NCBI RefSeq assembly: GCF_024868665.1
Contig: NC_079913.1
Location: 10,084,895 to 10,148,894 of the forward strand
DNA: 64,000 bases
DNA from: Triplophysa rosa
Lineage: Eukaryota > Chordata > Actinopteri > Cypriniformes > Nemacheilidae
Reading direction: 5' to 3'
Shown here: positions 1 to 10,600 of the stretch, piece by piece
How positions within the stretch are numbered: the stretch's first letter is position 1
How the letters are laid out: each line of letters opens with the position of its first letter
Position numbers and translations under genes: made by a program
Notes under the pieces: generated by a model
What the model saw: only the letters and a program-made list of their open reading frames with translations
What the model was told of the DNA's origin: nothing
Database searches by the model: none

Positions 1-576
1 CAAACGTAGTCACTACTTGTTTGCAATATATTTGTCTGGAGCCATGTGTAGGCCTACTTCTACAACAAGTAATAAGTATTTGCATATCTTGTTATTGTGG
101 CCAGTGAATGGAGACACTTGAGGAAGAAGGAAGTACTCAAGGTCACATCTCTGTAAATAGATTCAGATAATGTATTCACACTTCCCTTTCCTCACTTCCC
201 ATAATGAACCCCTCTTAACAGACACATCTTTGACATTGTGCGGTGTGTGAGGTATCTGAAAAGACAGTGAGGCCCAATGATTCCAGATTTAACTTCTGTA
301 CAAAAATAATCTCTATATTAAAGACCAACTTTTACTTCCACATGGCCAGGTTTTACTTCCATGTTATCAAGTTGCAAATCAATTTTGACAGGTTCATATA
401 GAAGCGAATGCATTGTATAAAAAACATCATGGTTGTCATTTTAATTAACCTTAATTAGTTTTTAAACTAAATATACATGATTTTGTTTCTTTTGATTTTT
501 AAGTTAAATGTGACCAGAACATTGTCATCTTGACCCAGAGTACAATAGTTAGGATGTTTTTTTTCTACCAGCTACT

Positions 577-1503
577 TAAATGGATAGTTGTCATGGCTCT
601 GCCTCTATTAGTCATGTTTTTCTTGGTCCTGTGGCAGAGCCATGACAAAGTCTTTGGTTATGTGTGGTGAGAAACATATTATTGTCCTTTTGACAATAAT
701 ATGAGTTCTCTCCAGTGTCTCGTCATTGGCCCCGCCCCTCTCGTTTCCTGTATTGTTTCCCGGCCTTGTCTGATTACCCTCACTTGCCCTGTGTCGTTAT
801 CCTTCGTTTGTCTTCCCTATAAATGCCCTCATGTTTCTTTGTCCTGTGCTCGTGGATTGTACGTTTACCTTTACCTTGTGCTTGTGCCCTCGTTCCTTGC
901 CTTGTCCGTGATTGTCCGTAGTCTGTGAGTTTCTTGTGTTTTTTCCCTGCCGTGTTTTTGGTTTAAGACGTTGTGTCGCTGTTTGGTTTATTAGTTTATT
1001 TTTGCCCCCCCGTGGGAAGTGTTTTGTTTTGAGTTCTTGTTCTGTTACCGTGTCCGCCTTTTCCCCCTCGTGGGTTTTTTGTTTCTGTTTAATGTCCAAT
1101 AAAGTATTTCTGTTAACCCCTTCATCACTGCCTGCCTGCATCTGGATTCTTCCTCCACGCAAGTCTTGACAGATAGTTAACCCAAAAATGAAAATCTGTC
1201 ACCGTTTACTCACCCTCAATTTCTTCTTAAACTGTGTAATATTTTTGTTCTGTTAAACACAAAAAAGATATTTTGAAGAATATGGGAAACTAAATAGTTC
1301 TGGGGCACCATTGACGACCATTGTAGTTTTTCCCTACTACTATGGAAGTCAGTAGTGCCCTAGAACTGTTTGCATAGAAACATTCTTCTAAATATCTCTT
1401 TTTCTGTTCAGCGGAACAACAAAATTTCGACCGTTTTGGAACAACTGGGGGGTGAGTAAATGATGACAGAATTTTTATTTTTGGATGAACTATTCGCTTA
1501 AAG
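577..1503. repeat. Inverted-repeat MITE split by the solo LTR
   Basis: After the LTR the sequence continues with GATAGTTAACCCAAAAATG and runs to ATGAACTATTCGCTTAA at about 1503. These ends are degenerate forms of the TTAAAGGGATAGTTCACCC / GGGTGAACTATCCCTTTAA termini seen in many copies in this window. The missing left end (TTAAATGGATAGT, 577-588) sits just before the LTR. The element was therefore there first and was split by the LTR. Its own length is about 345 bp. Confidence 0.75.
589..1171 (+). mobile_element. Solo LTR of a retrotransposon
   Basis: The unit starts TGTCATGG and ends TTGACA, i.e. TG...CA ends, and is 583 bp long. It has a TATA-like motif (CCTATAAATG near 818) and an AATAAA polyadenylation signal near 1098. 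The 6-bp word GATAGT lies on both sides (583-588 and 1172-1177), as expected of a target-site duplication. No internal region or second LTR is present, so it is a solo LTR. It resembles the LTRs at 10574 and 12042 in its first 60 bases and in general layout, but is a different subfamily. Orientation follows the TATA and polyadenylation signals. Confidence 0.8.
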
Positions 1504-2923
1504 TTATTGTTACTACACCAAAACTATACTTTGTAATAGCAAACCCTGTCATAAACGAAATGATGAAGTTTTTTAAAAACTTTCATTTAATTTATTAGAA
1601 TTTTAGCGTAAATTTAATAATTATAGTAGCTACAGTACTGTGACAGAACTGTAGTTATTTTTTAATTTAATAAAGAAAGTTAAATACGCTGACATTGGTG
1701 GAAATCCGTATTTCGCATTAATCGCTTAATCTGACTCAGGTCTAATGCAGCTCCCTTGCTAAAACCTTTGCTAAAATCCAAATGTGCTCCATATGCTGTT
1801 GCTCGTAGCAACTGTGAAAAAGAGTAATTTCTTCTTTTAATGCAAACCGAAAGTATTTACAAATTAACCAGCCAGCATAAATATCTATAAACATTTCAAA
1901 ATAAACCTTGTTGACCTTAATGTGCAACCACACCAAACATTCCCGTGCCGGGTTTTTGTCACCCAATTCAGAAAATATGTTCAAGAAGATACGATCTGTG
2001 CGTTTTGTTATGTAAAATACAAATTACAGCAGCACACATTCCCAAATTGAACCTCGGGATGATTAATAACCCCAAACAACGCTGACGGCCGGAACAAACG
2101 CTGTCAGAAAGAAACCGGAATGTTCTCTTTAGCACTGCGTCAGCGCCGAGTACCTCTATTCTTCAGTTGCTTTCGGCACCTACCATTAGCGAAACGTATG
2201 AATCAGATCCATTTTACAGATGGGTTTAGGGAAGAAAGCAATGCTGGCAGGCAGACCGCAGACAATCAATGGCTCTGCCGTCATCATCAATGTTTTATAT
2301 CTATGATCTAAGCTACCCCGGACTGGCTATTATTCAGCCTCACAACTACAATTTCAGAAAAGTTAATAAGCTGCCCTAACTGCAACCTAACCTGCCGATC
2401 GGCGCTCATTTGCATTGGCTCCCAATCAGGATGTTAGTGGTTCAGCTCCTAAATTCCATATGTTACATCAAAGCCTCGCTTATTGATTCAGCATCTGCTT
2501 GAAAAAATAAAAATGCTGCAATTAAAAGTCAGATGCAGTCATTAACTGCGACTGTTTACAAGCTTTAGCATCTAATACAAGGCTTTTTCCGACACGCTAG
2601 AAATGCTACAGACAGTCAAATGACTGTGCCAAACTGGGATTCTCCAGACAGACGATTATCATCGTGTGGCCGCTCTTCTGACACACTTTACATTACTTCC
2701 TCATTCAGAGAACAGAACTAGCATCTGTTTGCTCCATATTCACAACCGATGAGTATAAACATAACTTGCACTTCCCTACAATAAGAAGCGTGACACACAT
2801 GTGACGCAGTGTCAATGATCAGCGGTGTGACAACATCAACAGCAGTGTGTCCATGTCCTTTGACTAAAAAGTTTTGTTAAAGGATAACTGTATCATGCCT
2901 GATTTTTTTTTTTTGATCCTCAG

Positions 2924-3107
2924 AGGTGTGTAATGGGAATCTGAAGAGCATTCTGGGTCTGTTCTTCATCCTGTCCCGCTACAAGCAGCAGCAGCAGCAC
3001 CAGCAGCAGTATCTGCAGTCATTAGTGGAGCTTCAGCAGCACGTCACTCATCAGAGCACCGGGGCGGCGCCAGTGAGCCAGCATAAAACACAAGACATGC
3101 AGTCCAG
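2924..3107 (+). CDS. nav3: nav3 exon: end of the CH domain and Gln-rich tail
   Basis: The acceptor is CAG at 2921-2923 after a T-rich tract, and the donor is AG|GTACGG at 3108. The first two bases finish a Glu/Lys/Gln codon and the last two (AG) open an Arg or Ser codon. The protein contains NGNLKSILGLFFILSRYKQQ, the last helix of the CH (actin-binding type) domain in navigators, then a Gln/His-rich stretch ending QDMQS. The CAG repeats here encode the family's normal Gln run. Two residues before NGNL read VC where I recall IR in human NAV3. Confidence 0.93.
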
Positions 3108-6100
3108 GTACGGCGGTTCTGTTGATACAGAAGTTTATCGGATAGTTTTGTTATATTAGGGGAATCAAGAATGACCAAAAGACTATTTGAAATTGCTTGT
3201 GTATGTTGCATGCTGCTGTTTCATTCAAGAAACACAAGCAATTTGTCATTTGTGACCCTGGATCACAAAACCAGTCTTAAAGGGATACTTCACCCAAAAA
3301 TGAAAATTCTGTCATCATTTACTCACCCTCAGATTGTTCCAAACCTGTATAAATTTCTTTGTTCTGCCAAACACAAAGTAGGTTATTTGGAAGAATGTCA
3401 GTAACCAAACAGATCTCATTCCCCATTGACTCCCATAGTATTTATTTTCCCTACTATGGTAGTAAATGAGGGATGAGACAGAATTTTTGGGTGAACTATC
3501 TCTTTAAGCAGCACAAGAACATTTGTAGTAATAGCCAAAAAATACACTGTGTGGGTCAAAATGATCGATTTTTATTTTATTTAATTTTGTTCAATTTTAT
3601 TTAATTTTTTTTATTTTTTATTTTAGCAAATAAAGCTTTTATTAATAATAAAACATTGAAGCTTTGCATTAGCAGTATTCCTTGACTATACAATAAATAT
3701 TAGTGCTGTCAAATCGCGATTAATTGATTCCAAAATAGATGTTTGTGTTTATATAAAATATGTGTGTGGTGTGTATTTATATGAATATATGAATGCACAC
3801 TCATACATGCATATATATATAAATATTTATATATAAATTAATATTTAACCTCCTAAGACCCGAGCTTTGGTTTGGCTTGCATTTTAGATTTCTTCTAGCT
3901 ATTTGGGGTTAGGAGGAACCAATAAATATAATAACCAAATATTATATTTGAACATGAAGCACTTTTTGAAAAAAAACGATGTCCACACATGTGGACAATC
4001 GGTCTGTATCCACAGAAAACAGTCAAGACACCATTGTGTAATAAAGTATAAATCTATTTTATTAACAGCCTGAGTACACTGGTGTGTGAATGCTGTGGTT
4101 ACAATGGGGGAAGTGTGGGCTGTGTGTGGGCATGCTGTAGGTACAATGGGGGAAGTGTGGGAATGCTGTGGGCATGCTGTGGGTACACTGTGGGAATGCT
4201 GTGGGTACACTGTGGGAATGCTGCGGATGCACTGTGGGAATGCTGTGGGTACACTGGGGTAAGTGTGCCGTACACTGGGGTAAGTGTGGGTACACTGGGG
4301 GAAGTGTGGGCATGATGTGGGTACACTGGGGGAAGTGTGGGTACACTGGGGGAAGTGTGGGCCATGTGTGGGCATGCTGTGGGTACACTGGGGGAAGTGT
4401 GGGCATGATGTGGGTACACTGAGGGAAGTATGGGCTGGGTGTGGGTACACTGGGGGCAGTGTGGGCTGTGTGCGCGTTGCTGTGGGTACACTGGGGGAAG
4501 TGTGGGTTGTGTGTGCGCATGCTGTGGGTACACTTGGGTAAGTGTGGGAATGCTGTGGGTACACTGGGGGAAGGGCTGGGCAAAGTGTGGGCTTGGCCCC
4601 ATGGTACTGCTTGCAGTCGTTGTGTAAATTGATGTTTTCAAACAAATTCTTCCCAAACTAGTTTTCACAGTTATTTAAAAACATTAATTATTTCATTATT
4701 TTTTAATACATTTTTACATTTTCAACTTAGCAAAGTCCCATTGTCCACATGTGTGGACATCAAGTTTAGAGGCATAGTACATCTTTACTGTTGCAAAAAT
4801 GTGTCAAATTTGCATGCCATATTAATCATACAACACTACTATGCATAACTTAACAAGAAGCAACAATTACATTTTATTACATTTTTTACCTTTTGGACGT
4901 TTTGGCCTGACATAGCTGCCTTTATTTTTCAGATGTGTCCGCCGCCATCTTGACATTTTTATGTAAAGTGTTTTTCTCTTCTGACACCACCAGATGGCAG
5001 TGTAAAGGTCCATGTTTGTGAATAACAGGTTCCAGTTACATAGAATTAAGTATTATCGTGCACACAACCAAAAATGTGATGTCCACACATGTGGACGCCA
5101 GGTCGTAGTCACACACATATATTATATACAAACAGAAACATTTGTTTTGTAATCGACTAATCTTGATTAATTAATTAATCTTGATTGATAGCACTAGTAA
5201 ACATATTAATATATACTGCTATTATTGAATAATTTGGTACAACAGAATTCAATTTGAATTGTACACAGAGTATACAGTATGCATGGGTTAAAAAGGGAAG
5301 GCCATCAGTGTGATGTAAATAGATGAGTAATCTTAGCAGCAGCTTCACAGAGATGCCACACATGAGTAGCAGAACACAGTCTTTCTCGGGTTACCTGACC
5401 CAGAATGCGTCTGTGTGTGCGGGACAGGCAGAAAGACCACGTGTGTGCCTTTTGTAATGCTGAGTTCTCGCTCATTGTCAGCATAGGCTGTTGGGTGGAT
5501 GACAGAGAGGAAAGAGCTGAGTGTGAACACAGGAGAGAGGAGAAGAGCAAGAGAGTGAAAGACAACAGCTGGCTCTCGGTTGTGAAGGCCCGTGGGAGCT
5601 CTCTCAACTCAGATCCAGCAGTGACAGGTGGTCAGAGGACCTTGGAGTGTCAGCCTGACTCTCACACACATACACACGTTTAGCATTCCACTTACAATAT
5701 ATGACATCAGAATGCAGAACTGGGCCAGGGATGTTGTTGTGAATGCAGTCTCCTGAGATAACTATCAGTTTTTTGTCTAGCTTCAGACAGTCTGGTTAAA
5801 GGAAGTGTTTCTTCAAACGTTTATGGGCTTTGGGTTACAGGTGTTAAAATGGGCAGTTGAATAGCTGTGTGTGTGCTGTGTTAACACACGGGTCTGAGCG
5901 ATTCATCAACTGTGCTCTCTTGCCAAGAGCAAAGAAATGCTTGAAAATACTCCTGAGGGATTTTAAAGCATTTTCAATTTTAAAAAGCATTTCTCGCTGC
6001 CAGAATCGTGTTGCATAGTGGGCCAATAAACACATTATGTTTAATCACTTTGCTATGCATGTTTTGAAGTTAAATAATTGATGCTTAAAATGGTCTTCCG

Positions 6101-7272
6101 TAAAATGTGCTAACCACGTGTAATGCGACAAATTGCCAGAAATGAGCTTGGAGCGAAAATGTAACATTAGCACAGCAAATCAGATCATATTTGATGTTTA
6201 ATATATATCTTATATATTATTGGGGGCAGGATTTGGGGAAAACGACATTTCAAGCAACCAAGCAAATGGATTGTGATCAACTGTTTCTACTGATTCGGAC
6301 AAACATGTGATTGATATTAAATTATCATCATTACAATATTATGTGTGCCCAAAATGAAAGAGACGTTTAACCACTGATCTATATAAATGACTGGATTGTG
6401 CCTAGAACGCTAAACCAACGGCAGGAGGTAAAGCCACCGGAAGCGATCGCGCCGCCATCTTGGTATGCCCAACTGACAGAGAGCGCCATTGACTTACAGT
6501 CAAAATGACGATCTAAAATAACCCGTTTCTCAACTTATTAGGCACGCAAGTGTGTTTAAATAATTGTTACTTCTGATGTTCTTTCCAATGTTTATGTTTA
6601 TTTTGGGCAGAATATCGATGTATAGAAATCAATGTATAGAAGGTGAGTGTGTAATGCACACTGTTGTAATGGCACTTGTGTAAATGTTTAGAAATAAAGC
6701 TTCATGATATAAAGAACATATACAGCCTGTATTTATTTGACTTTAGATTTCAGAATAAGCACATTTGTCATATGTTGAGGTGTCTTGTAAGTCTGCTGAT
6801 ATGTACGCTACTGTAATGAAAATGAACGTACTCACTCTATATCTAATAAATAATTAACCATTTACATGCTTAAGGCATTTGCGTTGTAAGAATGTACTGT
6901 GAGACTTTAGAAATAAAAACTGGGACTGGTAAGTTTTATCATTAATATGTTATAACTCCCTATTCATTTATTAAAACGTTTGGACCTACCAACATGGCGG
7001 CGCGGTAGCTTCAGTGTAATGACGTCATGAGCAATCCAGTCATTTATATAGATCAGTGCATTTAACACTATGATACCCGGTCAGCTGGGCAGTCTTATAA
7101 ACTTCTAAATACCAAAGTACAACATCTCTAAGATTCCTGGGAATGATGGGTGTGCTTTTTATAACACACACACACACACATGCCGGTTTTACCCATAGGC
7201 ACTGCTCCCATTTACAGTTTTAGAGATCCAGGCTTTCTATAGCCAACACCTGCTGGAGTGACTGCCAGGCCT

Positions 7273-7320
<48 letters not shown>

Positions 7321-7517
7321 TGGCTGGACACTACGGTGCCTTTAGGTCTGGAGAAGATATGGGGGGTGAAGTGTCATCCCTCCCTCTTAGCGCACCATGT
7401 CCCGAGTTGAACGGTTTGACAAGGTGGCCTCATGCTCACGACTGCCTGCCCCTAGCTCACAGGACAGGAAGAGCACACTGTCCTATGGGAAAAAGTCTGA
7501 TAGCAATAGGTACAGTA

Positions 7518-7585
<68 letters not shown>

Positions 7586-7587
7586 NN

Positions 7588-7664
<77 letters not shown>

Positions 7665-10600
7665 GTGTGTGTGTACTGACCGTTACACACCCTGTCTGCT
7701 GTCAGTTACAGAGGAGGGTTTGACTGAGGAGTTTGACTGTCGCTTTCTTTGCTGTGTAGTTTATTTGTAGTTTAGCTAGCACAGATTTTCAGTCTTAGCT
7801 GTTTGTGTAATGGATCATCATTCTTAGTTGACAGTGTGAAATGTTATAGATGTTTAGTTCCTTTTTTGGAAGTTATCTGTTCCGCTTTGAAAATGAAATA
7901 TTTCTCTTTTGTGAGGTAAGTTTTGACTCTTTATGGTTTGTTCAAACTTCTCTCATTGTGTTTTCTGCTAGGATGATGACTATGTTTGTTTGTCAAGAAA
8001 CATTTACTAAACTTGACAGATTAGAATGTTTATTGTATATAATAATATAAATGATTTATTTTTAGAATTCAGCTGCTTTGGTCATGTGTCACAGTCACAG
8101 TTACTCATTAGCAAAAACCTTTGGTTACCAGTGCCATTGTAAAACAACGAAGTGATTCCTGACATTAACTATGACCAGATTATCACTAAAAGCTCTTAAT
8201 AATTAAAAGGATTATAGAGATACAGAAAGTGACATTCAGGGGGTCATGTGGTTTCAACATAAAACTGTTTTTTAACCAACTGTATGAATGTAGGAATATT
8301 GGCTTAGTTATTTAAAACATCATTATTTCATGAGTTGCAAAAAATAAAAAATATATTTTAAACAGTTTTTTGTGGTTATAGCACAGCTGGTATGGTTTCT
8401 CACCGTGAAGTAATGTCTAAATGTGCCTACACCATCTATGTCCCATAGCAACAGATTTATTTCTGTGATTGTCAGATGCACCAAGTACTTCCAAACTTGT
8501 GTTGCAAAAAGTGTTTTAGTTCAGTTCAACCATCCTGTCTCGGTTGAGTTCCTTCTTGAGCTGAAGAAGAAACGATGGACCTCATTAATCATGTGGATGT
8601 GATCATTCTCTCATGAGAGAGAGAGACAGTCTTAGGGTCTCTCTGGAGCTGTCTTTGGTTACAATGCTTGTTAACTTGCTGTCTTGCTCTCGTCCTCTCC
8701 GTCTGTTGAAGTCCTAGTTGCTCTTCAGGGTTTTTCTTGGAGGAGTGTGTAACTTTAAGCCAGCTCCTTGTCACGCACTCACTGTAGAAACTTGTTAAAG
8801 CGATGATGGCGGTCACAATGGTCTCCTCCTCTGTTCTGAACATACACACACACATTTTCAGTCACTGTATGCAAGTTCTGGAAGGCTTTTTGACAAACTA
8901 CTTGACCAGCAGTAAATCTGCTACCATCTTCCAAAAAACTTTGACCATTTTATATCTTTCATGCTTTTCATTTTGACCCAGTTTAAACTTGAAAACTGGT
9001 CCTAAACTTTAAAGGTACAACTTTATGACATCCTCTAAAGTTATGGTTCAAGCATGTCACCATGTCTCTCTCACACGGTCAGTCACAAACAGCAAATTGT
9101 GACTTGAGATGTTATTTGTCATGTACAGTGAAGTCAGTTTGATCCAGTAACAGCTACATTGCATCTTCTATAAAACAGCACAGAAAGGTTCAATCCAGTA
9201 TGACGTGTTGTCATCCAGGTGCTGTTTACAAGGAGATCTCCTGAACTCTTTCAAGGCCAACAGGCCGTTTCTTGTTTTTAGAGGCCTGTCTTTCACGCTT
9301 TTACTTTCATCACGCTCCATCCATCCATAGACCTCCTCCGCGCTCTCTTTCCATCTTGTGACCTTCGATCACAAACTCGCTAAATGCGAAAACTTGTCAA
9401 GACACATTTACTTCCAAGACACGACACAACCAAACATACACAAACACACACTAAGAACGAACAAAGGTGGTGTCAATCAAATGTCAGTTACTGGAAAGAC
9501 CTCAGAGGCCTGCAATGGACAACAACTGCTTGTGTGTGTTTGTGTTATTGCCTAGGGTGTTTTAATATGTGTGTGTGTGTGAGTAGAGGTCCTGCTAGCA
9601 GTGCCTCTATCCATCATAAATTCGATTTGACAAAATGTGCTCATTCATCTCAGCCTCGGACAATGGTCTTCTCTGACCTCAAATGAATTTGTTCAGAAAC
9701 CTTATTAGTACTTTTACCAAAACATCTATAAATTGTTGGCTTGAAATTTATTGCAGTTTAAATAATGCATAATTGATCACAAGAACGTTCAGCCATCGGC
9801 TTAATATTACTTTTAAATTATATTATTTTGTATTTATAGCCCTAATGACTAAAAATTAAACTAAGCTAAAAAAAACATAATTCTTGATTTACTCTTCCTA
9901 TACAGAAATGGGCAAAACTTTACAGGAATTTCATATAATGAGAATAAAGTGTTTTTTTATACAGAGCACTTTAGAAATGTATATATAATGTGTTTGTGTT
10001 ATTACTGTACTGCATATTATACATTGCAATGCACCAGCCATTTTATATTATATATTCATACAGTACTGCATTTACCATACATGTATTAGACATCTAATAC
10101 TTATAAAAGTAATGTTTTATCTTTATCATTAAAATGCATTACTTTAAAATGTTAAAATTTGGGAAGAGTGTAAAGCTATTGTAAAATGAAACCATAAAGT
10201 ATGGGAGACCAACACAATTCTATAGCAATTGAAGAGTTTGGTTCCAACATGAGATGACTCATGTTTTTATTATGTTATCATGTTGTGTTAGTTAGCTGTA
10301 TTTTTTTTTTAGCTATTATGGCTTAAATCAAAACCAACCAACTGCAGTTTGATTGATATTAATTGGAATGCACAATAAAATAAAACATGATTTTTGAGTT
10401 ATTTCATTTTTGAACCAAACTCTTCAATTGTAATTATTTTATTATGTAGCTTATTTGTATTCATTTATTACATTTAATGCATACATTTTAGTTGAGCTTT
10501 TGCGTCAGTGTGGGTTAGTTTTAAGTGTGAACATGTCACAGCTAAATTTTCCTCTCGTTCTTTCTGATGGTCATGTCATGGTTCTGCTCCACCTTGTCTT

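Larger units (their letters stand above)
1..2923 (+). other. Intron sequence upstream of the first visible exon
   Basis: No exon is supported here. The stretch must be intronic because the exon at 2924 starts in the middle of a codon and in the middle of the CH domain. It holds a solo LTR nested in an inverted-repeat element (about 577-1503). The rest is AT-rich single-copy-looking sequence, ending in a T-rich tract (2901-2915) before the acceptor. The short open frames have no navigator similarity and no convincing splice context. Confidence 0.7.
3701..5195. repeat. Fold-back MITE with a large nested insertion
   Basis: The left end TAGTGCTGTCAAATCGCGAT (3701) and the right end ATCTTGATTGATAGCACTA (to 5195) are inverted, degenerate versions of the GCGATTAATCG termini seen cleanly at 63292-63454 and 40319-40655. 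Those copies are 160-340 bp, whereas this one is 1.5 kb because a second repeat (about 3847-5110) sits inside it. Confidence 0.65.

Noticed and set aside
2120..2311. 63-codon plus-strand open frame as an upstream nav3 exon
   Set aside because: It shows no CH-domain residues and no usable splice sites in the right phase.
3899..4645. 248-residue minus-strand open frame rich in His, Pro and Thr
   Set aside because: Product of the minisatellite. Other frames on both strands are open too, and there is no splice or homology support.
7136..7182. CRISPR-like or other regular array near a CA tract
   Set aside because: Simple dinucleotide repeat with no spacers; a vertebrate genome is not expected to have CRISPR arrays.
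7457..7690. Open frames of Cys-Val or His-Thr repeats
   Set aside because: Translation of the (GT)n microsatellite.
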